DNA from: Streptomyces subrutilus
GTDB taxonomy: Bacteria > Actinomycetota > Actinomycetes > Streptomycetales > Streptomycetaceae
Length of the DNA: 64,000 bases
Reading direction: 5' to 3'
Assembly (NCBI RefSeq): GCF_008704535.1
Contig: NZ_CP023701.1
Span: 868,001 to 932,000, forward strand
Both the position numbers and the translations under genes were made by a program. Positions 25,964-34,634 of the stretch are shown one piece after another. The stretch's first letter is position 1; every line of letters begins with the position of its first letter. The notes beneath the pieces were generated by a model, which was not told the origin of the DNA, ran no database searches, and saw nothing but the letters and a program-made list of their open reading frames with translations.

Positions 25964-28516
25964 TCAGGAGACCGTGACGAACTCGCCCCTGCTCGGCACC
26001 CCTTGGGCGTCGAGGGCGAAGAGCAGGTAGGTGCCGGGCAGGACCACACCGGGGTCGGCGGGGACGGACACCGCGTACGTTCCGGTTCCGGTGGCCGTGG
26101 AGGCGAGCGGGACGCGGCGCTGGTCGTTGTCGGTGGAGTGGGTCGCGGCCGCGGCCCGCATGAGGACGAAGGACGCCACCGGCTTGTCGGTGCTCACCGC
26201 GAGCGTGGTGCCCGGTGCGGTCCTGGGGGGCACGCCCGCGGTGATGGCGGGTCGCGGTTTCGGCGATCCGTCCGCGTCGAGGAGGTACGGCGGGGTGAAG
26301 ACGGCCCCGTCGGGGTGGTTGGTCGCGCAGTCGCCGCACAGGCCGCCGCCGCCGGAGAAGACCCGTCCGTCGGGGAGCAGGTTGGCCACGCTGTGGTAGT
26401 TGCGCGGTACGGCCATGGTGGCGAGCGGGCTGAAGGTCCCGGTGGCGGGGTCCCAGAGCTCGGGGGTCAGGACCGAGGTCGCGTCGCTGAACGGCACCGG
26501 GTTGGCCTGTCCGCCGAAGACGGCCACCTTGCCGTCGGGCAGGACGACGCTGTTGCCGAAGCCGCGGGCGTGCTCCATGTCGCCGGTGCGGGCGGCCCGG
26601 ACCTGGTCGCCCGACACGGTCACGGTGTAGGCGCGGCCGGTGGCCGGGGTCTTCTCGTAGGCGGGCGAACCGCCCAGGGTGAGGAGCTTGCCGATGTCGT
26701 AGGCGACCGCGTTGCCGGTCATCGCGTCCGGGCTGTCGGCGCGTGGGCCGGCCGGGGTGATGCTGCCGCCGCCGCTGGTCGTGATCCAGTTCATCTGCCT
26801 GCTCGGGCCCAGTTGCAGCACCCTGCCGCCCGAGGTGGCGTGCAGCCACATGTGGTTGTCGGCGCGGTAGGGGCCGGCCGGGTCGGCCGTCTGGGCCGGC
26901 GCCGCGGGGACGCCCGGGAGCCTGCGCCAGGTCCGGGTGTCCGGTGACCAGACCTCGCCCGCCTTGTCGCCGGCCGCCCCGCTCCAGGAGCCGCCGAGGA
27001 CGAAGGCCTCGCCGGTGGAGAGCAGGGTCATGGCCTGGTAGCCGCGGGCGGTGTTCATGCTCGTGGTCGCGGACCAGGTGTCGGTGGCCGGGTCGTAGAT
27101 GCTGGCCTTCTCCGCGTTGCTGCCCCCGGTGACCAGGACGCGGCCGTCGGCGAGCATCGCGATGCCGGGGCAGAACATGTCGTGGCCGGTGTTGTCGATG
27201 CGGCGCTGGGTGACCTTGCCCGTCTTCAGGTCCAGGATCGCGGTCTGGGTGTAGCCGTTGCTGCCGCCGAAGCGGTCGACCGCGTAGGCGGACCAGGCCA
27301 GCAGTTTGTCACCGGGCAGGACGGCGGTGGCCACGGGCACCAGCGGGAAGCCGGTGATCCGGTCCCAGGCGCCGTGGACGGCCGGGCCGGCCGGTCCGCT
27401 CAGGCGTATCTCGCCGGCCGAGGTCCACGGGCCGCGGCCGCCGGCCTCGGAGGTGACGGTCAGCCGTACGAAGCGGGCGTTCTCGGTGCGGGTGAAGGTG
27501 GCGGTCTTGACGGTGTCGTCGTCGCGCCAGGTGCCCGTCGCGACCGGCGCCCCGAAGGTCGCGCCGTCGGCGCTGGTGGTGACGGTGTAGGCGCCGGCCC
27601 GGCCGTTCGCCCCGTCGGGCCGGGGGTGGTAGACGAGCGCGGAGACGGCGGTCGTGCGGTGCGTGTCGATGGTGATGCTGTGCGGGAACGGGGCCGCGGG
27701 AGCGCTCCATCTGCTGTGCCAGAGGGTGGTGGCGTTGCCGTCGAGGACGTTGGCGGCGCGGCCGTTCTCCCCGGCCGTCTCCTCGTCGCTCGCGGTGGCC
27801 GTCCAGCCGGCGCGGGACAGGTCGACGGTGGCGGCCGGGGTGCCGGGGTCGCCCAGCAGGTTGATCTCGGCGGCGGACGTCCAGGGCCCGCGGTTGCCGG
27901 CCTCGGTGAGGGCGGTCAGCCGGACGAAGCGGGCGCCCTGGGGGGCGAAGCCGAGGGTCTTGGCGCTGCCGTCGTCGGCGAGGGTGCCGGTGGCCACCGG
28001 GTCGCCCCAGCTCCGGCCGTCTGTGCTGAGGCTCACGGCGTACTCGCCGACGCGTCCGTTGGCGACGCCGGACCGGGGCAGGTAGACGAGCGCGGAGACC
28101 ACCGCGGTGCGGTGCGTGTCGATGGTGATGCTGTGCGGGAACGGGGCCGCGGGAGCGCTCCATCTGCTGTGCCAGAGGGTGGTGGCGTTGCCGTCGAGGA
28201 CGTTGGCGGCGCGGCCGTTCTCCCCGGCCGTCTCCTCGTCGCTCGCGGTGGCCGTCCAGCCGGCGCGGTCGAGGACCGGGGCCGCCGGTTCCATCGCGTT
28301 CGCCGGGGCCACGCCGTGGTGCGGCGACGTGGTGGCCGGCCGCTGCTCGAAGGGTTCGGGCACGGGCCGGGGCTCGGGCGCCCGGCCGGCCGCCGCCGAG
28401 GTGGCGGCGCCGAGCAGCGGGGTCAGGCCGATCAGCAGCGAACCGAGGGCGAAGGCGATGAGCAGGTGGGACCGGCGTAACGCACGGGTGAGGGCGAGGA
28501 AGCGCCTGTGCTGCAA
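25964..28516 (-). CDS. Secreted galactose oxidase with two CBM32 (F5/8 type C) domains
   Basis: The start is TTG 28516 behind a perfect CAGGAGGT; 850 residues. A signal peptide covers about 1-43. Two CBM32/discoidin domains (about 82-222 and 233-373) bind sugars. A kelch propeller (about 385-750) and a C-terminal DUF1929 domain follow. Every galactose-oxidase active-site residue is present: Cys449 and Tyr493 (thioether cofactor), Trp511, Tyr707, His708 and His793. Their spacings (44, 18 and 85 residues) equal those of the Fusarium enzyme (Cys228-Tyr272-Trp290 and His496-His581). It should oxidise the C6 alcohol of galactose or similar alcohols to an aldehyde plus hydrogen peroxide. It is not GlxA, which lacks CBM32 domains and lies beside cslA. 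Confidence 0.93.
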   Translation of the reverse strand: MQHRRFLALTRALRRSHLLIAFALGSLLIGLTPLLGAATSAAAGRAPEPRPVPEPFEQRPATTSPHHGVAPANAMEPAAPVLDRAGWTATASDEETAGENGRAANVLDGNATTLWHSRWSAPAAPFPHSITIDTHRTAVVSALVYLPRSGVANGRVGEYAVSLSTDGRSWGDPVATGTLADDGSAKTLGFAPQGARFVRLTALTEAGNRGPWTSAAEINLLGDPGTPAATVDLSRAGWTATASDEETAGENGRAANVLDGNATTLWHSRWSAPAAPFPHSITIDTHRTTAVSALVYHPRPDGANGRAGAYTVTTSADGATFGAPVATGTWRDDDTVKTATFTRTENARFVRLTVTSEAGGRGPWTSAGEIRLSGPAGPAVHGAWDRITGFPLVPVATAVLPGDKLLAWSAYAVDRFGGSNGYTQTAILDLKTGKVTQRRIDNTGHDMFCPGIAMLADGRVLVTGGSNAEKASIYDPATDTWSATTSMNTARGYQAMTLLSTGEAFVLGGSWSGAAGDKAGEVWSPDTRTWRRLPGVPAAPAQTADPAGPYRADNHMWLHATSGGRVLQLGPSRQMNWITTSGGGSITPAGPRADSPDAMTGNAVAYDIGKLLTLGGSPAYEKTPATGRAYTVTVSGDQVRAARTGDMEHARGFGNSVVLPDGKVAVFGGQANPVPFSDATSVLTPELWDPATGTFSPLATMAVPRNYHSVANLLPDGRVFSGGGGLCGDCATNHPDGAVFTPPYLLDADGSPKPRPAITAGVPPRTAPGTTLAVSTDKPVASFVLMRAAAATHSTDNDQRRVPLASTATGTGTYAVSVPADPGVVLPGTYLLFALDAQGVPSRGEFVTVS
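27654..27815. repeat. 162-bp perfect direct repeat, copy 1
   Basis: Identical base for base to 28107-28268. It encodes the N-terminal part of the second CBM32 domain of the galactose oxidase. Confidence 0.9.
28107..28268. repeat. 162-bp perfect direct repeat, copy 2
   Basis: The offset to copy 1 is 453 bp (151 codons), so recombination between the copies would remove or add one whole CBM32 domain in frame. The flanking parts of the two domains differ clearly. Confidence 0.9.
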
Positions 28517-28904
28517 TCTGACCTCCTGGGGCGATCGGACGGGCCCCGTAGAATTTAGGTCAGATGCCGCACAACCCTCCGGCGACCGCGGAGAGTTGGC
28601 GTGAAATGGCAGGACGCAACGGCGCCCCCCGCCGCCCCCGGCCCCGCACCGCCGGGACGCGGCCGGGTTCAGACCGTGCGCACCACGCTCGACTTGAGCC
28701 GCATCGCGCCGCAGGCCACAGGCCGCACACCGGCCGGTCCGGTGCGCGGCCCGTTCATGCCTCTTCGCGGCACGTTCATACCTCTGGGTGAGCCGGTGGC
28801 ACTTCCCGGGCCCGCCCGCACGCCGCTCCCTAACGTGGGGCCGGGGGCTGCGGGCAGCCGTCCCCCGTCCCCACCGGCGCGTCGTCTCAGGCTCGGGAGC
28901 TAGC
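28517..28904. other. Divergent promoter region
   Basis: 388 bp between the galactose oxidase and the channel-like gene. A less GC-rich patch (AGAATTTAGGTCAGAT, near 28550) lies about 35 bp before the oxidase start. I see no gene; frames here have low-complexity translations. Confidence 0.5.
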
Positions 28905-30848
28905 GTGGCGCAGCAGCACACGACGTCCTTCCGGCTGCGGCTCAGGTACAGGTTCGACAACGTGGTGGCGGGCGGCACCGCAGCGCTCGTCGGCTGGCTC
29001 TCGCTGGCCTGCCTGATCGTGGTGATCCCGGCGAGCGCGGTGCTCGTGTGGGCCGACCGCACCGCGCCGACCAGCCTCTCCGGCCGTCTCACCGCGGTGT
29101 GGGTGAGCGTCGGGCAGACGTTGAAGATCGGGGGCGCGGTCGGGTCGCCGGTGTACGTGGTGGCGTCGGTCGCGCTCGCGCTGGTGGCCCTGCTGTTCGT
29201 GTCGACGCTGGTCAGCCTGATCACCACCGGGATCAACGGGCGCATCATGTCGCTGCGCCTGGGCCACTCGACGGTGATGGAGTCCCGGCACACCGTGGTC
29301 CTGGGGTGGTCCGACCAGATCTTTCCCGTGGTCGGGGAGCTGGTGGCGGCCAACGCCAACCAGCGGCGGGCGACCGTCGCCGTGCTCGCGCCCAAGGACA
29401 AGGTGGAGATGGAGGACGAGATCGCCACCCGCATGCACGACACCCGCACCACGCGGATCATCTGCCGCAACGGCCACACGACCGACCCGATGGTGCTCGC
29501 CCGGGTGAGCCCGCAGACCGCGAAGGCCGTGTTCGTCCTGCCCCCGGACGGGGACGCCGGCGACGCCCTCGTGGTGAAGACGCTGCTCGCCCTGAACGCC
29601 GCGGTCCCCGAGATCGGCGGCACGGCGGTGGTCGTGGCGGCCGTGCGCGACACCCGCAACCACGTCACCGCGCGGCTCGCCGCCGGACCGGGCGCGCACG
29701 TGCTGTGCGTGGACGACATCGTCGCCCGGCTGCTGGTGCAGACGGCCCGGCAGCCCGGGCTCTCGCTCGTGTACCAGGAGCTGCTGGACTTCGACGGCGA
29801 CGAGTTCTACACGACCGACGCGGGCCCGCTCGCGGGCCGCACCTTCGGCGAGAGCCTGCTGTCGTTCACCACGTCCTCGGTGGTGGGGCTGCTGCATGCG
29901 GACGGCGGGGTGTCGCTCAATCCCGATCCGGCCACGCCCATCGACGGGTGCGACCGGATCGTCGTCATCGCCGGGGACGACGACGCGGTCGTCGTCGCCG
30001 ACGCCGCCTCCTGTGTGGAAGAGGACGCCGTCGTCACGGCCGGGCCGGCGCCCGCGGTCGCCGAGCGGCTGCTCCTGCTGGGCTGGAACCGGCGCGCTCC
30101 GCTCGTCGTGGAGCAGCTCGACGGGTACGTGCCCCCCGGGACCACCCTGGACGTCGTAGCCCTCGACGACGACGGCGCGGCCCGCGGCGTCCCCGAGGTC
30201 GCGGCAGACCTCCAGCGGCTCGAAGTGGCCTTCCACAGCGGGGACATCACCGATCCGCAGGTGCTGGACAAGCTGGACGTGCCGTCGTACGACGGCGTGA
30301 TCGTCGTCGGCGAGACGGGCCGCGGTCCCACGGCCGCGCCGGCCCTGGGGCCCGGCCCGTCGGCCGCGACCGGCTCGGAGTCCGAGACCGACGACCGGAC
30401 GCTGGTCACGCTGCTGCACCTGCGGGCCATCGGGGAGGCCGCGCACCGGGAGCTCGCACTGACCACCGAGATGTCCGACGACGGCAACCGGCTGCTGGCG
30501 CCCGCCCGGGACGGCGCCGATTTCATCGTGAGCGGCCAGCTGATCAGCCTGCTGATGACCCAGATATCGGAGAGCGGCTATCTGGCCGACGTGTTCGAGG
30601 AGCTGTTCCGGGCGGACGGCAGCGAGCTCTACCTTAAGCCGGTCGCGGACTACGTCCGGGTGGACCGGCAGGTCTCCTTCGCCACGGTCGTCGAGTCGGC
30701 CCGGCGCCGCGGCGAGTGCGCGGTCGGGTACCGGGTGCGCGCTGCGGCGGGCACCGGACCCGATCACGGCGTGTGGCTCAACCCGGACAAGCGGCGGCGG
30801 ATCCGCTTCACCGCGCAGGACGCGCTGATCGTGCTGGCGGAGAGCTGA
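28905..30848 (+). CDS. CASTOR/POLLUX-like ion-channel protein
   Basis: The 647-residue protein starts at GTG 28905 behind CGGGAGC. Two long membrane helices (about 20-48, and VVASVALALVALLFVSTLVSLI near 85-108) are followed by a large cytoplasmic part with two RCK/TrkA-N-like Rossmann modules: TVVLGWSDQIFPVVGELVAA and RLLLLGWNRRAPLVVEQLDG, each near a fold beginning. This layout is that of CASTOR/POLLUX ion channels, for which bacterial homologues exist. Potassium or calcium gating by a ligand at the RCK domains is likely. It stands alone, divergent from the galactose oxidase. Confidence 0.88.
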   Translation: MAQQHTTSFRLRLRYRFDNVVAGGTAALVGWLSLACLIVVIPASAVLVWADRTAPTSLSGRLTAVWVSVGQTLKIGGAVGSPVYVVASVALALVALLFVSTLVSLITTGINGRIMSLRLGHSTVMESRHTVVLGWSDQIFPVVGELVAANANQRRATVAVLAPKDKVEMEDEIATRMHDTRTTRIICRNGHTTDPMVLARVSPQTAKAVFVLPPDGDAGDALVVKTLLALNAAVPEIGGTAVVVAAVRDTRNHVTARLAAGPGAHVLCVDDIVARLLVQTARQPGLSLVYQELLDFDGDEFYTTDAGPLAGRTFGESLLSFTTSSVVGLLHADGGVSLNPDPATPIDGCDRIVVIAGDDDAVVVADAASCVEEDAVVTAGPAPAVAERLLLLGWNRRAPLVVEQLDGYVPPGTTLDVVALDDDGAARGVPEVAADLQRLEVAFHSGDITDPQVLDKLDVPSYDGVIVVGETGRGPTAAPALGPGPSAATGSESETDDRTLVTLLHLRAIGEAAHRELALTTEMSDDGNRLLAPARDGADFIVSGQLISLLMTQISESGYLADVFEELFRADGSELYLKPVADYVRVDRQVSFATVVESARRRGECAVGYRVRAAAGTGPDHGVWLNPDKRRRIRFTAQDALIVLAES

Positions 30849-31124
30849 GGGGCGCTGCCGCGTCCGTACGGGACCGGGGCGCCCGTACGGACGCGGGCCG
30901 GGGCGCCGCGCCGCTCCGGGCCGCCGGATGGCCTCCCGCGGGATGCGCGGCGCCGGGACACGTCGCAGCATGGCGGTGAGCTCCCGCCGGTCCGCCGCGT
31001 CACACGGCGCGGGAGCCGGCCGGAGCCGCCGTTGCGGGCGGGAGCCCGGGCGGACCGCTGGGTCGTGTGGATGCGTGTGGCTGCGTGTGGACGTGCCCGT
31101 AGCGCCGAGGACGGATGGGGCGAG

Positions 31125-31355
31125 ATGCCGACCAACAGGTACGAGCTGGTCTTTCAGGACGGTCCCGAGGAGGGGCAGGACACGGTGGAGGTGTCCGACA
31201 CCGGGCAGAAGGGTCCGGGCGGCCACCCGGTCTACGCCGACGAGACCGGGATCGTCCGGGCGGAGATCAGCGATCAGGGCGAGGTGCGCATGCTGGCGAG
31301 CGGCGGCGGGCAGGAGCCGGCGCACCGGGTCGAGGCCCGGCCGCTCCCGTCCTGA
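31125..31355 (+). CDS. Small protein, unknown (DUF6296-like)
   Basis: A 76-residue acidic protein from ATG 31125. It reads as a small beta-rich domain: TNRYELVFQDGPEEGQDTVE, VYADETGIVRAEISDQGEVRML. This resembles a small Streptomyces-specific family that I recall as DUF6296, without having checked. Nothing points to a function. GGATGGGGCGAG lies just upstream. Confidence 0.65.
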   Translation: MPTNRYELVFQDGPEEGQDTVEVSDTGQKGPGGHPVYADETGIVRAEISDQGEVRMLASGGGQEPAHRVEARPLPS

Positions 31356-31420
31356 CCGCGCGCCCGGCTCCCGCCCCGCGCGCCGCCCCGCGTCACCTCG
31401 CCGCCCGTCCCGGGGCCGGT

Positions 31421-31786
31421 TCAGGCCGGCGGGAGGCCGAAGGGCATGCCGGAGCCGTAGTGCGTACCGACCTGCTCGCGGTAGCCCCCGTCCCCCAGGT
31501 GCCGGTCGCGGTGGAATTCCGGGGCCGCCTTGACCTGGTCCTTCGTCCGGTCCACGTAGACCTTCTCGGCCTCGTGGTCGATGCGGGTCACCACACCGGC
31601 CGGGAGCAGGACCTCCTTGCCGAGGATCCACACGCCGGTGTCGACGACCAGGTACGCGTCGGTGACCTCGTCCGAGTGCTTGTCGATCTTGCCGATGGCG
31701 CCGTCGAGGGCCTCGACCTTGTACCCGGTCAGTTCGGCCGCCAGGTAGTCCACGCCGGCGCGGTAGGACCACACGTTCTCGGTCAT
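31421..31786 (-). CDS. PRC-barrel domain protein
   Basis: The 121-residue protein starts at ATG 31786 with GGGAG at 9 bp. Residues 18-85 form a PRC-barrel: ELTGYKVEALDGAIGKIDKH, VTDAYLVVDTG, WILGKEVLLPAGVVTRIDHEAEKVYVDRT. A short tail with FHRDRHLGDGGYREQVGTHY follows. Stand-alone PRC-barrel proteins of this type are often stress- or sporulation-linked in actinobacteria, but the ligand is unknown. It is divergent from the YbdK-like gene. Confidence 0.88.
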   Translation of the reverse strand: MTENVWSYRAGVDYLAAELTGYKVEALDGAIGKIDKHSDEVTDAYLVVDTGVWILGKEVLLPAGVVTRIDHEAEKVYVDRTKDQVKAAPEFHRDRHLGDGGYREQVGTHYGSGMPFGLPPA

Positions 31787-31968
31787 GCGGAACAACTCCC
31801 TCGTTCGGGTTCTCCGGTGCCGCCCCCGCCACGGGGCCGGGGCCGGTGGCACCGCGGTCGACGGCGCGCCTGCCCCGCGCCCGGCGACTCAACCCGGCGG
31901 ATTCCGCATGGCCGGGGGCCGGGCGGGCAGGCGGCAGGGGATCAGACCGGTGAGTGATGGGCGGCGGC

Positions 31969-33084
31969 ATGCGAAGCGTAGGCGTGGAAGAGGAACTGCT
32001 GCTGGTGGACGCCCGCAGCGGTGAGCCGTTGGCCCTGTCGGATGCGGTGCTGGCGGCCGCGGACCGGTCCGCCGGTCGGCACCCCGCGAGCGGGGAGCAG
32101 CAGGAGCACGCGTTCGAGGAGGAGCTGCAGCAGGAGCAGGTGGAGTTCGCGACCAAGCCGGTGACGGAGATGGGCGAACTGCTGGAGGAGGTCACCCGGT
32201 GCCGTGCCGAGGCCGCCCGGCACGCGGCGTCCGCGGGCGCACGGGTGGCGGCGCTCGCCACCTCGCCGGTGGCCGTCCAGCCGTCGATCAACGCCGGCAA
32301 GCGCTACGAGTGGGTCGCCGAGCAGTTCGGCATGACGGCGCAGGAGCAGCTGACGTGCGGCTGCCACGTCCACGTGTCGGTCGAGTCGGACGAGGAGGGC
32401 GTCGCCGTGCTGGACCGGATCCGGCCGTGGCTGCCCGTCCTGACCGCGATGAGCGCGAACTCGCCGTTCTGGCAGGGCGAGGACAGCGGGTACGGCAGCT
32501 ACCGCAGCCGGGTGTGGAACCGGCTGCCCTCGGCCGGCCCGGTCGACGTCTTCGGCTCCCCCGACCGCTACCACGAGCAGGTCGCCGCCATGATCGACAC
32601 CGGCGTGCTGCGCGACAACGGGATGATCTACTTCGACGCCCGGCTGTCCGCCGCGTACCCCACGGTCGAGGTCAGGGTCGCGGACGTGTGCCTGGACGCT
32701 TCGACGCCGGTCCTGCTGGCCGCGCTGGTCCGCGGCCTGGCCGAGACCGCGTCCCGGGCCTGGCGGGACGGGGAGCCGCCCGCCCGGATCGGCACCAGCC
32801 TACTGCGGCTCGCGTCCTGGCGGGCCGGCCGCTCGGGGCTGGACGGCCCGCTCGTCCACCCGGCCACCATGCGCGAGACCTCCCCCGCCGACGCGGTCGG
32901 GGCGCTGTACGAGCACGTGCGCGAAGCCCTGGTGGACCACGGCGACGACGAGCGCGTCCGGGAGGGCATCGCCCTGCTGCTGGAGCGGGGCAACGGGGCG
33001 CGCGTCCAGCGCGAGCTGCTGCGTACGGAGGGCAGCCTGGCCGCGGTGGTCGCCCGGTGCGCCGACGTCACCACGGGCGGCTGA
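31969..33084 (+). CDS. YbdK-type glutamate-cysteine ligase-like enzyme
   Basis: The 371-residue carboxylate-amine ligase opens with the family signature RSVGVEEELLLVDARSGEP (ATG 31969; 31954 and 31957 are also in frame but the family begins here). Further landmarks are EELQQEQVEFATKPV, CGCHVHVSVESDEEGV and NSPFWQGEDSGYGSYRSRVW. The family joins an amino acid to glutamate using ATP (weak gamma-glutamylcysteine synthase in E. coli). Actinobacteria use mycothiol, so a different product is possible. It is followed by a very strong hairpin terminator. Confidence 0.92.
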   Translation: MRSVGVEEELLLVDARSGEPLALSDAVLAAADRSAGRHPASGEQQEHAFEEELQQEQVEFATKPVTEMGELLEEVTRCRAEAARHAASAGARVAALATSPVAVQPSINAGKRYEWVAEQFGMTAQEQLTCGCHVHVSVESDEEGVAVLDRIRPWLPVLTAMSANSPFWQGEDSGYGSYRSRVWNRLPSAGPVDVFGSPDRYHEQVAAMIDTGVLRDNGMIYFDARLSAAYPTVEVRVADVCLDASTPVLLAALVRGLAETASRAWRDGEPPARIGTSLLRLASWRAGRSGLDGPLVHPATMRETSPADAVGALYEHVREALVDHGDDERVREGIALLLERGNGARVQRELLRTEGSLAAVVARCADVTTGG

Positions 33085-33105
33085 CACGGCCGAACCGGGG
33101 GCCGG

Positions 33106-33149
33106 GCGGGCCCGGGGGCCGGAGCGGTGGCTCCGGCCCCCGGGCCCGC
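33106..33149. terminator. Strong bidirectional hairpin terminator
   Basis: A perfect 20-bp stem (33106-33125 with 33130-33149) and a 4-base loop GGTG sit in the 69-bp gap between the convergent YbdK-like and GH16 genes. No T-run follows. Confidence 0.85.
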
Positions 33150-33153
33150 GGTG

Positions 33154-34608
33154 TCAGCCGTTCGGGACCGTGTCCTGGAAGGCGGTGCCCGCGGTGCGGT
33201 AGGCGGCCACCTTGGCGGCCACCTGGGCGGGGGTCAGCACCTGGTCCTTGACGTGCAGGACGTAGTCCACCTTCTGGTCGTAGGCGCGGGCGGTGGAGCC
33301 GGGCTGCCCGTCGAGGTCGATCAGCCACTGGTTGAAGTTGATGGACATGGGGCGCTCGGGGAGGTAGCGGGCGTCGTGGGTGCCGAACGGCCGGCCGTCG
33401 ACGTAGTAGGTGATGGCGTTGCCGTCGATGGTCAGGACCAGATCGTGCCAGCCCGCGTAGCTGGTACGGACCTCGGAGTGCGCGTTGACGGCCTCCCACG
33501 GGTCGGGGCGGTAGGTCTCCCAGGAGGTGGTGTAGAGGATGTTGGCGGGCTCGCCCCAGCCGCCGTTGGGCAGGTACTCGAAGTCGTACTCGGCGTAGTC
33601 GTCGGCCATCGGGGCCTTGAGGTCGTTGATGGTGAAGAAGGTCTGCACGAGGCGGTCGCCGTCCGGGCCGTACTTCGGGGCGTCGGCGAACTTCACCCGG
33701 GCGGCGTAGGTGCCGTTCTTGAACTTCGTCGCCCGGGTGAGGACCTCCGTGTGCTTCGTGCTCGCACCGGAGCCGGCGGTGGACGTCTCCAGGTTCATGA
33801 CGGAGTTGCCGGCCTCCGTCCCGAAGGTGACGTTCTCCGGCGCCCAGGTCGCGCCCGGGACCCCGGGCCCGCCCGCGTCGGAGCGCACGCTCCAGCCGTG
33901 CGCGGCGAGGGCCGGGTCGGTGTGGGAGGCGTAGGAGAAGTCGTCGAAGAGGGTGGCCCCGGACGGGCCGGGGCCGGGGCCGGTCGGGGTCGGGGTCGGG
34001 GTGGGGTCCGGGGTGTTGCCCCCGGGCGCGGTGCCCCAGACCGTGGCGCCGCCGAGCTTCGCCGTGACCTTGGCGAAGTCGCCGTAGGCGGTGCGCGAGG
34101 CGTCGAAGGAGTAGTCGTCGGCCTGGTTCAGGGTCTGCCAGTCCGTGCGGTGGAACCGCAGCTGCATGTCCCCGGTGTCGGCGCCGGGCGCGAGGGATCC
34201 CGCGCCGCCCCCGAAGGAGATCTCCAGGAAGCGGTCGGCGGTGGCCGTGGGGGTGGCCAGGGTTCCGAAGGTGCCGGTGATGTTGGCGCAGCCCTTGACC
34301 GCCCAGGAGCAGGCGAAGCGGTACTGGGCGGTCGCGGTGTCGGCCTTGAAGTAGTAGCGCAGCCTGACCTGGCTCAACGGGACGGTGGCGGCGCCGTTGT
34401 TGACCACCTTCAGCCACGGCTCGACCTGGTCGGTGGTGGCCCCGGCGGCACTGGTCCGGTACAGCACCTTGACCGAGTCGGCGGCCGCGCTGGCCGGCAG
34501 TGCGGTCAGGGCGGCCGCGCCGAGGCCGACGGCGAGGGCGAGGGCCAGGGCGGCGGTCCGGCGGTTCGGTGTACGGGCTCCGGTGCCGGTTCGGGTTCGG
34601 CTTCGCAT
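33154..34608 (-). CDS. Secreted CBM3-GH16 glycoside hydrolase
   Basis: The 484-residue protein starts at ATG 34608 with GAGAGGAA upstream. A signal peptide (about 1-42, cleavage after ALPASA) is followed by a CBM3-type domain (VKVLYRTSAAGATTDQVEPW to about 195), a Pro/Thr/Gly linker (DPTPTPTPTGPGPG) and a C-terminal concanavalin-like GH16 domain. The GH16 catalytic ExDxE appears as AEYDFEY, with WHDLVLTIDGNAITYYVDG and PMSINFNQWLIDL later. It should cut beta-1,3/1,4-glucan or a related polymer while bound to cellulose-like surfaces. It lies 26 bp after the GH20 stop and is probably in one operon with it. Confidence 0.92.
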   Translation of the reverse strand: MRSRTRTGTGARTPNRRTAALALALAVGLGAAALTALPASAAADSVKVLYRTSAAGATTDQVEPWLKVVNNGAATVPLSQVRLRYYFKADTATAQYRFACSWAVKGCANITGTFGTLATPTATADRFLEISFGGGAGSLAPGADTGDMQLRFHRTDWQTLNQADDYSFDASRTAYGDFAKVTAKLGGATVWGTAPGGNTPDPTPTPTPTGPGPGPSGATLFDDFSYASHTDPALAAHGWSVRSDAGGPGVPGATWAPENVTFGTEAGNSVMNLETSTAGSGASTKHTEVLTRATKFKNGTYAARVKFADAPKYGPDGDRLVQTFFTINDLKAPMADDYAEYDFEYLPNGGWGEPANILYTTSWETYRPDPWEAVNAHSEVRTSYAGWHDLVLTIDGNAITYYVDGRPFGTHDARYLPERPMSINFNQWLIDLDGQPGSTARAYDQKVDYVLHVKDQVLTPAQVAAKVAAYRTAGTAFQDTVPNG

Positions 34609-34634
34609 GGGGCGTTCCTCTCGGGGTGGGGGGA

